64,000 nt of DNA from Pseudofrankia inefficax (GTDB taxonomy: Bacteria > Actinomycetota > Actinomycetes > Frankiales > Frankiaceae), in the NCBI RefSeq assembly GCF_000166135.1, contig NC_014666.1, positions 8,060,001 through 8,124,000 of the forward strand. The letters are read 5' to 3'. Shown here piece after piece: positions 34,942 through 43,869 of the stretch. The notes below the pieces were generated by a model. That model was not told where the DNA came from, did no database searches, and was given only the letters and a program-made list of their open reading frames with translations. Within the stretch, counting starts at the first letter, position 1. Each line of letters begins with the position of its first letter. The translations under genes were made by a program, and so were the position numbers.

Positions 34942-36705
34942 ATGACGGGTGCGGAGATGGTCGTCGAAGCGGTGGCGGCCGACGAGGTCGCGGGCGGTGC
35001 GCCGTGGGAGGTCGTGATTGCCGACTGGGCGGCGCTGCCAGCACGGGAGCCCGTCCGGGCGGTGGTGGACGGCCTCGACCTGGTGGTGGTGCGTCTGCGC
35101 TCGGACAGTCCGGGAAGCGGGGCGGCGGGCGCGGACGGTGCCGATGGGGCTGACAGGGCCGATGGGGCTGACAGGGCCCACCTGGCTGATGGGGCGGTGG
35201 CGGTGTACGAGGGGCGGTGCCCGCACCGCGGCGCGCTCCTGGCCGACGGCCGGATCGAGGGGCACAGCATCGTGTGCGGCGTGCACGGCTGGGACTTCCG
35301 GCTGGACACCGGGGTGAGCGACTACGACCCTTCGCAGCGGCTGCACCGCTTGCCGGCCCGGGTGCGCGCGGACCGGATGGTCGTGGTCGACCGGCGCGAG
35401 CTGGACGCCTACCGGGCGGTGAAGCCGCAGACGGCGGTGACCGACGTGTACGCCCGGCTGTTCGCCGACCCTCATCAGGCCAGTGCGGAGGAGCCGTACG
35501 TCGGGGAGATCCACGAGCTGGCCGCGGACGGGCTGACCAGGCTCGGTCACCACGGCCGGACGGCGGCGATGGGCGTGCCACGGACCGAGCTGCCGAAATG
35601 GGAGGACCTGCAGATCCTCACCGCACAGCTGTCCCGGTTTCCGCTGCTGGACGACGAACCGGTCGGCACCGACGTGGTGATCGGGCCAGCAGCGGCGCGG
35701 CCGTTGCGGCTGGACATTCCGCTGTTCGTCTCCGACATGAGCTTCGGCGCGCTGTCCGCCGAGGCCAAGCGAGCGCTGGCTGCCGGCGCGGAGGCGGCCG
35801 GGACCGCGATCTGCTCGGGCGAGGGCGGGATGCTGCCGGAGGAGCAGCAGGCCTGCTCCCGCTACCTCTACGAGCTGGCGTCGGCGCGGTTCGGCTGGGA
35901 CGAGGGGCACCTGGCGCAGGTGCAGGCGCTGCACCTCAAGCTCGGGCAGGGAGCGAAGACCGGCACCGGCGGGCACCTGCCAGGCCACAAGGTCACCGGC
36001 CGGATCGCGCAGGTCCGCGGGCTGCGGGAGGGCCAGCCGGCGATCTCGCCGGCTCGCTTCCGGGACTGGCGGTCGCTGGATGACGCCCGCGACCTGGTGA
36101 ACCGGGTGCGCGAGGTCTCCGGGGGCATCCCGGTCGGGGTGAAGATGTCCGCGCAGCACGTGGAGTCCGACCTGGACGCCGCCCTGTCGCTTGGCGTGGA
36201 CTACGTGATCCTCGACGGCCGGGGTGGCGGTACCGGTGCCGCACCGACGATCTTCCGGGACAACATCAGTGTGCCGTCGATGGCGGCGCTGGCCCGGGCC
36301 CGCCGCCATCTCGACCGGGTCGGCGCGGAGCAGGTCAGTCTGGTCGCGACCGGCGGACTGCGCCGGCCCGCGGACTTCGTCAAGGCACTCGCGCTGGGCG
36401 CGGACGCAGTGGCCGTGTCGAACTCCGCGCTGCAGGCCATCGGCTGCGTGGGGATGCGCGCCTGCCACACCGACAACTGCCCGATGGGCATCGCCACCCA
36501 GAAGCCACACCTGCGGGCCCGGCTGCCGGTCGAGCGGGCCGCCGGCCAGCTGACGCGGTTCCTGACCTCGTCGGTCGAGCTGATGGCGGTACTGGCCCGG
36601 GCGTGCGGCCACCGGCACCTGTCCGGGTTCAGCGCGGACGATCTGACGAGCTTCAAGCGGGACGTGGCCGATCTGGTCGGCGTGGCCTACGCCGGCGTCC
36701 GCTGA
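34942..36705 (+). CDS. Rieske [2Fe-2S] domain fused to an FMN-binding glutamate synthase-like domain
   Basis: A 587-residue fusion. Residues ~20-135 are a Rieske domain with ligands Cys93, His95, Cys112 and His115 (RCPHRG; VCGVHGW). From about 190 the protein is the FMN barrel of glutamate synthase: FVSDMSFGALSAEAKRAL, KLGQGAKTGTGGHLPGHKV, ILDGRGGGTGAAP, and a 3Fe-4S-type cluster with Cys502, Cys508 and Cys513. There is no amidotransferase domain, so glutamine-driven glutamate synthesis is not expected; electron transfer to an FMN oxidoreductase with unknown substrate is more likely. Between strands of the Rieske domain is an Ala-Asp-Gly-rich insertion made by an 18-base tandem repeat. It is unlinked to other nitrogen genes. 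Confidence 0.88.
   Translation: MTGAEMVVEAVAADEVAGGAPWEVVIADWAALPAREPVRAVVDGLDLVVVRLRSDSPGSGAAGADGADGADRADGADRAHLADGAVAVYEGRCPHRGALLADGRIEGHSIVCGVHGWDFRLDTGVSDYDPSQRLHRLPARVRADRMVVVDRRELDAYRAVKPQTAVTDVYARLFADPHQASAEEPYVGEIHELAADGLTRLGHHGRTAAMGVPRTELPKWEDLQILTAQLSRFPLLDDEPVGTDVVIGPAAARPLRLDIPLFVSDMSFGALSAEAKRALAAGAEAAGTAICSGEGGMLPEEQQACSRYLYELASARFGWDEGHLAQVQALHLKLGQGAKTGTGGHLPGHKVTGRIAQVRGLREGQPAISPARFRDWRSLDDARDLVNRVREVSGGIPVGVKMSAQHVESDLDAALSLGVDYVILDGRGGGTGAAPTIFRDNISVPSMAALARARRHLDRVGAEQVSLVATGGLRRPADFVKALALGADAVAVSNSALQAIGCVGMRACHTDNCPMGIATQKPHLRARLPVERAAGQLTRFLTSSVELMAVLARACGHRHLSGFSADDLTSFKRDVADLVGVAYAGVR
35141..35176 (+). repeat. Exact 18-bp tandem duplication in the Rieske domain
   Basis: CCGATGGGGCTGACAGGG occurs twice in direct succession (35141-35158, 35159-35176), coding for ADGADR repeats in a loop of the Rieske domain. 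Flanking imperfect copies on both sides suggest slippage expansion. Confidence 0.9.
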
Positions 36706-36775
36706 CCCCCCGCTGCCGGGACCTACGCCGCTCCGTCGCACAGCCAACAACGACCGACAGGATCGTGGAGACCAG

Positions 36776-37489
36776 ATGAGCGAGAACATCAGCCGGCACT
36801 CCGGTGTCGACGACACCTTCGTCCGTACCCGGGCGGCGCTGCACGCCGTCGCCGAGCACGTGCTGGCCGCCGCGCGGTACCGAGCCATCGGCCGCATCGG
36901 TCTGGTCGTCACCCCGGGTGGGTTCGGTACGCCGCCGTTCGGTGCCGAAGAGCGGGTCGTCGCGGTCGACGGCACCGACCTGGTCGTCAGGTCCGGCGGT
37001 ACGGACGGGGCTTCGGCCGTGAGACGGGCGCCGCTGCGCACCCTGGCCGCGGCCGCGGCGCTCACCGGGCTGCCCGCGCCCGGAGGCCCGGCCGACGTCT
37101 ACCACCTGAACACGCCGTGCGACCCGGACGCGGCGCTGGACGTCGACCCGGACGCGGCCCGCCGCATCGCCGACTGGTACGCGCTCGGCGACGCGGCGCT
37201 GCGCCAGTGGTGTGCCGAGATCCCTGCCGACGAACCCAGCGGCGTCACGCTCTGGCCCGAGCACGCTGACGTCGCGATCCGTGCCGCGGACATCAACTAT
37301 GGCGCGTCGCCCGGCGACGATTACGTCTCCGAGCCCTACCTCTACGTCGGCCCGCCGGCGCCCCCGCCGCCAACCGAGGACGGGTTCTGGAACGCGCCCT
37401 TCGGGGCGTTCCTCACCTGGGACAAGGTGAGCTCCGTCGCCGACGCCGTCGACTTCTTCCGTCAGGGCCGCCAACTCGCCCGCCGCTGA
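36776..37489 (+). CDS. Conserved-looking hypothetical protein
   Basis: A 237-residue soluble protein of family unknown to me. It has no signal peptide or membrane segment. Visible features are HAVAEHVLAAARYRAIGRI near residue 22, a Trp-rich VTLWPEHADVAIRAADINY segment near 160, then GASPGDDYVSEPYLYVGPP and a C-terminal region of charged residues. It lies 70 bases after the Rieske-glutamate synthase gene on the same strand and may be co-transcribed. The DYVSEPYLYV pattern looks like a beta-rich binding core, but no function is assigned. The ATG at 36776 is preceded by GGATCGTGGAG. Confidence 0.65.
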   Translation: MSENISRHSGVDDTFVRTRAALHAVAEHVLAAARYRAIGRIGLVVTPGGFGTPPFGAEERVVAVDGTDLVVRSGGTDGASAVRRAPLRTLAAAAALTGLPAPGGPADVYHLNTPCDPDAALDVDPDAARRIADWYALGDAALRQWCAEIPADEPSGVTLWPEHADVAIRAADINYGASPGDDYVSEPYLYVGPPAPPPPTEDGFWNAPFGAFLTWDKVSSVADAVDFFRQGRQLARR

Positions 37490-37550
37490 CGGCTGGCGGC
37501 GGGCGAGTCGGCGGCGACGGCCACGGAGGGCCCAGGGATGACGGCGTCGG

Positions 37551-38270
37551 TCAGCCGGCGAGGGTGCGCTCGAGGGCGAGCGGGTCGCCGAGGTAGAGCG
37601 AGCCAGCCCCCGCCGAGGCGTCGTCGGGCCAGATCACCGTCTGCCCGGCGGTGAGCCCGGCGACGATCCTTTCCGCGACGGTCTCGGGCGCGGCCTTGTC
37701 GGCGTCGACTCCGGCGAGCATGTCGGTGTCGATGCCGCCGGGGTAGGCACCGATGACCTCGACGCCCTTGCCCCGCAGCTCGGCCCGCAGCGACTGGGTG
37801 ATCGAATGCGCGGCGGCCTTCGAGGCGCAGTAGCCCGCCATTCCTGCCACGGGCGCCAGCGCGATCAGGGTGAGCACGTTGACGATCGCGCCCGGGGCGT
37901 TCGTGGTCAGAACCGGGGCGAAGGCCTGGCTCACTCGCAGCAGACCGATGTAGTTGGTCAGCGCGTCACGCTGGAAGAGATCCAGGTCCGCGTCGAGGGC
38001 GGTGCCGAACCCGAGCACCCCGGCGTTGTTGACCAGCAGGGTGACGTCCGCCGCCGCCTTCGCCGCCGCGTCCACGCTCGCCTGGTCGGTCACGTCCAGG
38101 GCCAGCGTGCTGACCCGCGGGTGGCTGCTGACGACCGGGTCGACGGTGTGGGGGTCGCGCGCCGTGGCGTAGACCTTGCTGGCGCCGGCGTCCAGGAGGC
38201 GGTCAACCAGCCGGGCGCCCAGGCCTCGGTTGGCACCGGTCACCAGGGCGATGCTGCCGTCGACGTTCAT
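37551..38270 (-). CDS. Short-chain dehydrogenase/reductase
   Basis: A 239-residue classical SDR. The cofactor motif is VTGANRGLGARLV near residue 10; NNAGVLG near 82; the catalytic Tyr and Lys are in GYCASKAAAHS near 148. These enzymes oxidise or reduce alcohols and ketones with NAD(P). The ATG at 38270 has GGAAGG upstream, favouring it over the ATG at 38300. It is divergent from an AraC-type regulator that probably controls it; the shared ~140-base region is notably AT-rich. Confidence 0.9.
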   Translation of the reverse strand: MNVDGSIALVTGANRGLGARLVDRLLDAGASKVYATARDPHTVDPVVSSHPRVSTLALDVTDQASVDAAAKAAADVTLLVNNAGVLGFGTALDADLDLFQRDALTNYIGLLRVSQAFAPVLTTNAPGAIVNVLTLIALAPVAGMAGYCASKAAAHSITQSLRAELRGKGVEVIGAYPGGIDTDMLAGVDADKAAPETVAERIVAGLTAGQTVIWPDDASAGAGSLYLGDPLALERTLAG

Positions 38271-38408
38271 GGTTCGCCTTCCGGTTGAAGTGTGGGACAC
38301 GAAAACCGTATGGCGCAGATAGTCGGCAATCGATGCTAGAAAATCTCAGATTCTTGTCCAAACGTCTCACCGAACGATGCATCGGGTACCTATCGGTAGT
38401 GTGCGATC

Positions 38409-39341
38409 GTGGATCTGCTCGCCGACGTGCTGGACGTCGCCGGAGTGCGTGGCACCGTCGCCGCCACGGTGCACGCCGGTGACCCGTGGGGGCTGCGGCT
38501 GTTCGGGGTCCCAGGCGCCGCCTTCCACGCCGTGACCGCGGGCGCCGCCTGGCTGCGCCTCCCCGGAGAACCGCCGCTGCGGCTCATGCCGGGCGACGTG
38601 GTCCTCCTGCCGACCGGTTCCGAGCATGGGCTCGCGGGGGATCCCGCCGGTCCGCTGGAGCCCTTCGACCACGCCGCGTCGAAGGCCGCGCTCGCCGCCG
38701 GTGGCCGGCTCGACCTCGGACCACCCCCCGCGCGGACCAGGATCCTGTGCGCCTCCTACCGGCACGACCCGGCCGTCACCACCCCGCTGTTCACCCTGCT
38801 GCCCGAAGTCGTCCACGTGCCCGCGGGGGCGCCGGGAGCCGGCCTGCTCGCCGACACCGTCCGGTTGCTGTCCGGCGAGCTCGCCGAGCCCGGGCCAGCC
38901 AGCACCACGCTGCTCGACCGGCTCGTCGACGTGCTGCTCATCCAGGTCCTGCGAGCCTGGCTGCGCGCCGAACCCGCGTCGCCGTCGCTCTCCTGGCTGC
39001 GCGCCCTCAACGATCCGACCATCAGCGCGGCACTCACCGCGCTGCACGCCGACCCGGGCCGGGCCTGGACGCTGCCCGCGCTCGCCGACCACGTCGCCGT
39101 CTCCCGAGCCACCCTCGCCCGGCGCTTCCCCGGCCTCGTCGGCGAGACGCCGGCCGCCTACCTGACCCGCTGGCGCATGGACCTGGCGGCACGCCGCCTG
39201 CGCGACACCGACGACCCGATCGACACCGTCGCCCGTTCCGTCGGCTACACGTCGGAGTACGCGTTCTCCCGCGCCTTCTCCCGTGGCCGCGGCCTCCCGC
39301 CGGGCCGCTACCGGGCGCAGGCACGCGGGAAGATCACTTAA
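38409..39341 (+). CDS. AraC family transcriptional regulator with cupin_6 domain
   Basis: A 310-residue AraC regulator. Residues ~10-170 form a cupin sensor of the cupin_6 group (WGLRLFGVPGAAFHAVTAG; LMPGDVVLLPTGSEHGL). The DNA-binding pair of HTH motifs is at ~205-300: LPALADHVAVSRATLARRF and TVARSVGYTSEYAFSRAFSR. The GTG at 38409 starts the conserved part and may be leaderless, since TAGTGT lies seven bases upstream. Targets are likely the divergent SDR and the MFS gene that follows. Confidence 0.9.
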   Translation: MDLLADVLDVAGVRGTVAATVHAGDPWGLRLFGVPGAAFHAVTAGAAWLRLPGEPPLRLMPGDVVLLPTGSEHGLAGDPAGPLEPFDHAASKAALAAGGRLDLGPPPARTRILCASYRHDPAVTTPLFTLLPEVVHVPAGAPGAGLLADTVRLLSGELAEPGPASTTLLDRLVDVLLIQVLRAWLRAEPASPSLSWLRALNDPTISAALTALHADPGRAWTLPALADHVAVSRATLARRFPGLVGETPAAYLTRWRMDLAARRLRDTDDPIDTVARSVGYTSEYAFSRAFSRGRGLPPGRYRAQARGKIT

Positions 39342-39427
39342 GCGGCTCCGTCCACCGGCGTGTAACGGTTGGCCACTGTCAGGGGACTTGGGTGGCGTCC
39401 ACAGCTCGCACGACTGGGAGGCACCCG

Positions 39428-40708
39428 ATGAGTGACACCGCGCCGGCCGCCCCGTCCAGGCTGGCCCGGCGGCTGGTGCCGTTGCAGGTCGCGGTGGGTC
39501 TGTCCGGCATGGTCCTATGGGTCCCCGTCGAGAAGCTGTTCATGACGCAGATCGGCTTCACGCCAGGAACGGTCGCGATCATGGCCGCCGCGTACGCCGC
39601 CGTCGTCCCGCTGCTGGAGGTGCCCTCGGGGATCCTCGCCGACCGCTGGAGCCGCAGCCGCCTCATGGTGTGCGCCAGCGTCGCGCTGCTCCTGAGCACG
39701 GTGCTGGGCGGTCTGAGCAGGAACGTGCCGACCTACATCGCCGCGGCCATGATCCTCGGTGTCTACTTCGCGCTCAGCTCCGGGACGGTGGACAGCATCG
39801 TCTACGACGCGGTGATGGAGGAGACCGGGTCGAGCGACGAGTACGAGACCTGGATCGGCCGCGTGAACATGGTCGAGAGCGGCTCGCTCGTGATCAGCGC
39901 CCTGGGTGGCGGCCTGATCGCCGGCTGGACCTCCGCGCGGGTGACCTACTTCGCCACGCTTCCGTTCGTGGCGGCGTCGGCTGTCGCGTTCCTGCGCTTC
40001 ACCGAGCCGCGGCTGCACCGCGCCGCGGAGCCAGTACCGCTGCGCAGCCAGGTCGCCGTCACCTACCGCACGATGATCCGGATGCCGAAGGTGCGCCAGG
40101 TGATGCTCCTGTCAGCGCTGACCGCGATGCTCGCGCAGGCGGTGTTCGAGTTCGGCCCGCTGTGGCTCGTAGCGCTGGCCGCCCCAGCGGCGCTGTTCGG
40201 CCCGTACTGGGCAGCGGTCGTCTCCACCCTCGGCATCGGTGGCTATCTCACGGGCAAGCTGAACATGAGCAGCCGCGCCGTCGTGGCCGCACTCGCGCTG
40301 GCCACGCCAGCAGTCACCCTCGCTCTGACGCTGACCAGGTCACTCGCCGCGGTGATCGTCGCGCAGACTCTGCTGTCGCTCCTCCTCGCGATCATCAGCA
40401 TCCGGGCGGGCAAGCTCCTGCACGACGGTGTTCCCGCGACGATCCGGGCCGGCGTGTCCTCAGGCGCCGGCACCCTGTCCTGGCTGCTTTTCCTGCCCTT
40501 CTCCCTGGTGTTCGGGTGGTTCGCGCACGCTCACGGAGTGCGCCCGGCCGGCTGGTTCCTGACCGGCGCGGCTCTCGTCGCGGCCTGGCTGCTCGTCGGC
40601 TCCGCCCGCCGCGACGCCGAGGGCGATCCTGCCTCGGTCATCACGATGCCGGCCGTCATCCCGCGGCCGGCCGATCGGTCAGCGGTGGGTTGTCGGGAGC
40701 TGCGGTAG
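39428..40708 (+). CDS. MFS transporter
   Basis: A 426-residue major facilitator with about twelve hydrophobic helices. The cytosolic loop 2-3 has PSGILADRWSRSRLM, a motif-A variant (G-x-L-x-D-R-x-x-R). The N-terminal Thr/Ala/Pro-rich tail then runs into LVPLQVAVGLSGMVLW. The ATG at 39428 is chosen because the earlier frame runs through the AraC gene. It follows the AraC gene with a gap of 86 bases. Substrate unknown; the family includes drug exporters. Confidence 0.85.
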   Translation: MSDTAPAAPSRLARRLVPLQVAVGLSGMVLWVPVEKLFMTQIGFTPGTVAIMAAAYAAVVPLLEVPSGILADRWSRSRLMVCASVALLLSTVLGGLSRNVPTYIAAAMILGVYFALSSGTVDSIVYDAVMEETGSSDEYETWIGRVNMVESGSLVISALGGGLIAGWTSARVTYFATLPFVAASAVAFLRFTEPRLHRAAEPVPLRSQVAVTYRTMIRMPKVRQVMLLSALTAMLAQAVFEFGPLWLVALAAPAALFGPYWAAVVSTLGIGGYLTGKLNMSSRAVVAALALATPAVTLALTLTRSLAAVIVAQTLLSLLLAIISIRAGKLLHDGVPATIRAGVSSGAGTLSWLLFLPFSLVFGWFAHAHGVRPAGWFLTGAALVAAWLLVGSARRDAEGDPASVITMPAVIPRPADRSAVGCRELR

Positions 40709-41012
40709 CGGTGCCGGCGTGCACCGCCAGGAAACGGGCGGAGGCCACCTGCTGGGGAATGAAGTGGACGCGGCGGCCCGTGCGATCGTCGTCGCCCGGG
40801 ATGCCCACGCTGGTCCATTCCACGGCGGCTCGTCCGAAGCCGGCTCGTTCGGCGCGACGCTCGCCACCAGCATCCAGGCTCCTCACTCGTCGGCCCGCGT
40901 CCGATGTCGGCTGGCCGATGGACGTCTCCGACCGGCCTCGATGCGTGTGAGGCTGGACCATCCGTCGCGAGGCCGGTTCCAGTGCCTCGCCCTGGGCGCC
41001 GGAGATCAGCCA
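40709..41012. other. Intergenic region before the sulfite-oxidase-like gene
   Basis: About 300 bases. A minus-strand frame (40656-40961) gives 101 codons with a protein-like stretch ERAGFGRAAVEWTSVGIPGD and RVHFIPQQVASARFLAVHAG, but it overlaps the MFS gene end, has no ribosome site, and I recognise no family. It may be a remnant; I do not call it a gene. No promoter could be assigned. Confidence 0.3.
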
Positions 41013-42143
41013 ATGACGTCGGTACAGAGCCTGAGTTCGCCAGCCCGGCTAGCCTCGCCGGAGGAGGGCATCTCCACCGACGAACTGGCCCTGGCCGCCC
41101 GTAACCACGGTCTGCCGCTGGAGGCGTTGCGGTACGACCTCACCCCGCCCGGCCTGCACTATCTCCTGATCCACTACGACATTCCGTTCGCGACTGACGC
41201 CGAGTGGATGGTCACGGTCACCGGGTCGGTTGCCCGGTCGTTGACGCTCGACATGGCCGCGATTCGGGAGCTGCCCCGCCGGACCGTGGCGGTCACGATG
41301 GAATGCGCTGGCAATGGTCGCGCCCGCCTGCACCCGAGGCCGGTGAGCCAGCCGTGGATGGTTGAGGCCGTCGGAACGGCGAACTGGACCGGTACCCCAC
41401 TCGCCGGAGTTCTGGAGGCGGCCGGTGTGACGCCGGACGCGGTCGAGGTGGTCTTCACCGGTGCCGACCACGGCGTGGAGCGTGGTGTCGAGCAGGACTA
41501 CCAGCGCAGCCTGTCATTGACGGATGCCATGGCCGATGACGTCCTGCTGTGCTACGAGATGAACGGCGAACCGCTGCTACCGCAGCACGGATTCCCGCTA
41601 CGGCTGATCGTGCCGGGCTGGTACGGCATGGCACACGTCAAGTGGCTGCGGGACATCACCGTCGTCGACACGCCGTTCCAAGGCTTCCAACAGGTCACCG
41701 CTTATCGCCTTCGGCAGGAGCCAGACGAGGTCGGCGAACCGGTGACGCGAATCTTCCCCCGCGCGTTGCTGGTGCCACCTGGTTTTCCGGACTTCATGTC
41801 TCGGCGGAGATTCGCCAGACCGGGGCCGATCATGATCGAGGGACGGGCCTGGTCAGGCTGGGGCCCGGTCGTCTCCGTCGAGGTCAGCGCGGATGGCGGG
41901 GCGACCTGGGCACCGGCGACGATCGACGCGCATTCCGACGCAGCTGCCGACGGCGCCGCCGATCCGGTACGAAGGTGGGCCTGGCAGCGATGGACGTTCC
42001 TGTGGGACGCGACCCCCGGTGCTCATGAGCTGTGCGCTCGGGCGACCGACGGCACCGGGCGGGTGCAGCCTCTCGATGACCGCTGGAACAGGGGCGGTTT
42101 CGCGAACAACGCCGTCCAGCGTGTCCCCGTGACCGTCGAGTAG
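41013..42143 (+). CDS. Sulfite-oxidase-like molybdopterin oxidoreductase
   Basis: A 376-residue protein of the sulfite oxidase/MSRP fold. The molybdenum-coordinating Cys98 lies in TMECAGNGRARL and the flanking segments (DITVVDTPFQGFQQ, MYRLR-like TAYRLRQEPDEV) match the Moco domain; the C-terminal ~110 residues form the dimerisation domain (MIEGRAWSGWGPVVSVEVS). There is no heme-binding cytochrome domain and no Tat signal, so it is a cytoplasmic form. Enzymes of the group oxidise sulfite or reduce S-oxides. GGAGATC precedes the ATG. It stands alone. Confidence 0.87.
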   Translation: MTSVQSLSSPARLASPEEGISTDELALAARNHGLPLEALRYDLTPPGLHYLLIHYDIPFATDAEWMVTVTGSVARSLTLDMAAIRELPRRTVAVTMECAGNGRARLHPRPVSQPWMVEAVGTANWTGTPLAGVLEAAGVTPDAVEVVFTGADHGVERGVEQDYQRSLSLTDAMADDVLLCYEMNGEPLLPQHGFPLRLIVPGWYGMAHVKWLRDITVVDTPFQGFQQVTAYRLRQEPDEVGEPVTRIFPRALLVPPGFPDFMSRRRFARPGPIMIEGRAWSGWGPVVSVEVSADGGATWAPATIDAHSDAAADGAADPVRRWAWQRWTFLWDATPGAHELCARATDGTGRVQPLDDRWNRGGFANNAVQRVPVTVE

Positions 42144-42207
42144 CCGGGGGCGCACGACTTCCCCGCCTGGTGGGTGTCATCTCCTCTGTCCAGTTGGAAC
42201 CTCGGCG

Positions 42208-42747
42208 TCAGGCCTCGGCGCGGTCCTCGTCGGCAAGCCGGCGGGCGAGGGCGACGGTCTGCTTGTGGTCGGGCCGCAGACCGAGCACCGCCGCCAGGCC
42301 CTCGCGCAAGCCCCGCAGCCCGTCCTCGCCGAGGACGCCGACCAGCCGTCGCGTGTCGCGTTCACGCAGCTGGCGGGCGGCCAGAATCGCCCCTCCGGCC
42401 CGGGGAGTGATCACGAGGCGCACTCGCCGACGGTCGGCTTCGTCGATCGCGCGGTCGAGGTAACCGCGGGCGGCGAGGCTGTCGACGACCTTGCTGACCG
42501 CCTGCTTGCTCACCTCGAACAGGCCGGCCAGCTCCCCGACGGACGCGACGCCACCGTCAACCAGACGAAGGAGCTGCAGGTCGGACGGCCGCAGGTCGCC
42601 GTAGCCGCTCTCGGCGAGGGCCCCGGCGAGCCGCGCGCGCCACACCTGGCTCGCCGTCGCCAACGCGAGGCCCAGCTCCCAGTCGGTCGACGGCGTGCCG
42701 GAGGGACCCTCGCCGCTCGGGCATGGCTCAGCGGGGGCCGGTGTCAC
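42208..42747 (-). CDS. MarR family transcriptional regulator
   Basis: A 179-residue MarR repressor: ATASQVWRARLAGALAESGY, helix and wing RPSDLQLLRLVDGGVASVGE, recognition LFEVSKQAVSKVVDSLAARG and wing IDEADRRRVRLVITPRAGG. It is divergent from the LpqC-like esterase gene; two overlapping inverted repeats lie in the esterase promoter, a clear candidate operator. The ligand is unknown, possibly a substrate of the esterase. Confidence 0.9.
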   Translation of the reverse strand: MTPAPAEPCPSGEGPSGTPSTDWELGLALATASQVWRARLAGALAESGYGDLRPSDLQLLRLVDGGVASVGELAGLFEVSKQAVSKVVDSLAARGYLDRAIDEADRRRVRLVITPRAGGAILAARQLRERDTRRLVGVLGEDGLRGLREGLAAVLGLRPDHKQTVALARRLADEDRAEA

Positions 42748-42772
42748 AGCCAGAGCATATCCGTCTCCGCCG

Positions 42773-42801
42773 GTTGACAGTCAACCTAGGTTGTCTATTC
42801 T
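42773..42801 (+). promoter_or_regulatory. Leaderless sigma-70 promoter with overlapping MarR-type operators
   Basis: TTGACA (42774-42779) and TATTCT (42796-42801) are separated by 16 bases and lie so close to the ATG at 42808 that transcription should begin at or next to it. The spacer holds two perfect inverted repeats: GTTGAC-a-GTCAAC (42773-42785) and AACCTAGGTT (42783-42792). Their position over the -35 and spacer would block RNA polymerase when bound by the divergent MarR protein. Confidence 0.65.
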
Positions 42802-42807
42802 CGGGCC

Positions 42808-43812
42808 ATGCCTCCGCCCGTCGACGTCCAGTCCCCGCGAAGCCGGCGCCCACCGCGTGCCGCCCTCCTGACCGCCGTCGCGCTGCTCTGCGTCCTGGCC
42901 GGCTGCGGCTCGGGAGGAACTCCGGCGCGCGGGCTCACGACCACCGCCGCCAGCACGACCGGGCCGGGCTGCGCCTCGAGCCGACCGGCGACCGGGGCAC
43001 AGACACTGCGGTACGACGGCCATGATCGCGCCTACCTGCTCAGCCTTCCGACCGGCTACGACGCGCGCCGCCCCTATCCGCTCGTCCTCGACTTCCACGG
43101 CGCTGGCGGCACCAAGGAAGCCCAGGAGGCGAACACCTTGATGGCGCGGACGGGCACAGCTCGCGGCTTCATCGTCGTCACCCCGGACGCACTGGGCGAC
43201 CCGCGCAAGTGGAACGTCTTCGAGGCACCCGCCGCGGCCGACGACGTCGGCTTCGTCCACGCCCTCGTCGCCGAGCTGAATCAACACCTCTGCGTCGACC
43301 CCACCCGGATCTACGCGGCCGGACACTCCAACGGGTCCGCCTTCGCCGCGACACTCGTGTGCCAAACCCCCTACGTCTTCGCCGCCGTGGCCATGGTGTC
43401 CGCGACCACCCCCGCGGCCTGCCCGACCGGCGTGGCCCCGGCGACACTGGCGATCGCCGGCACAGCCGACCCGCAGGTGCCCTACGCCGGCGGAACAGTC
43501 CGCAGCACCACGACCCGCATCCCCGCTGCCACCGCGGTGGTCGACAGCTACGCCACCCGCTACGGATGCGCCCGGCCGCCTCACCACGACCGGCCCTTCC
43601 CCGAGGTCGAACGCCTCACCTATTCGGGCTGCGCCGACGGCGCCGCGGTCGTCCTCGACACGGTCAGCGGCGGCACCCACGCGTGGCCAGGCGGCCCAGC
43701 AGCCAACGGCGACAGCCCATCGGCCGCCGGCGAAAGCCAGGCCGGCAAATCCTTCCCGGCCACCGCTCAGATCCTCGACTTCTTCGCCTCGCACTCCCGA
43801 ACCATGCGATGA
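42808..43812 (+). CDS. LpqC-like lipoprotein esterase (PHB depolymerase / feruloyl esterase fold)
   Basis: A 334-residue lipoprotein. Signal peptide with a lipobox LAGC (lipid Cys near residue 32), then the esterase domain with VLDFHGAGGTKEAQEAN and the nucleophile Ser174 in AAGHSNGSAFAATL; the acid is in AGTADPQVPYAGG and the catalytic His in SGGTHAWPGG. LpqC proteins of mycobacteria and CE1 esterases have this layout. It should cleave ester bonds at the cell surface; substrates are unknown. It is under a leaderless promoter with MarR-type inverted repeats. Confidence 0.87.
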   Translation: MPPPVDVQSPRSRRPPRAALLTAVALLCVLAGCGSGGTPARGLTTTAASTTGPGCASSRPATGAQTLRYDGHDRAYLLSLPTGYDARRPYPLVLDFHGAGGTKEAQEANTLMARTGTARGFIVVTPDALGDPRKWNVFEAPAAADDVGFVHALVAELNQHLCVDPTRIYAAGHSNGSAFAATLVCQTPYVFAAVAMVSATTPAACPTGVAPATLAIAGTADPQVPYAGGTVRSTTTRIPAATAVVDSYATRYGCARPPHHDRPFPEVERLTYSGCADGAAVVLDTVSGGTHAWPGGPAANGDSPSAAGESQAGKSFPATAQILDFFASHSRTMR

Positions 43813-43869
43813 CCCGACTCGCTTTCCCGGACTTGACGCACAGTCCCCCTGGCGACCCTCGGTCGGTGT

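Noticed and set aside
34709-35581. Extension of the sigma factor by ~290 residues at its N-terminus
   Set aside because: The added sequence is Pro/Arg-rich, overlaps the Rieske gene on the other strand and has no sigma-like region.
40656-40961. A 101-codon minus-strand gene between the MFS and sulfite-oxidase-like genes
   Set aside because: It overlaps the MFS coding end, has no ribosome site and no recognisable family; kept only as a note.
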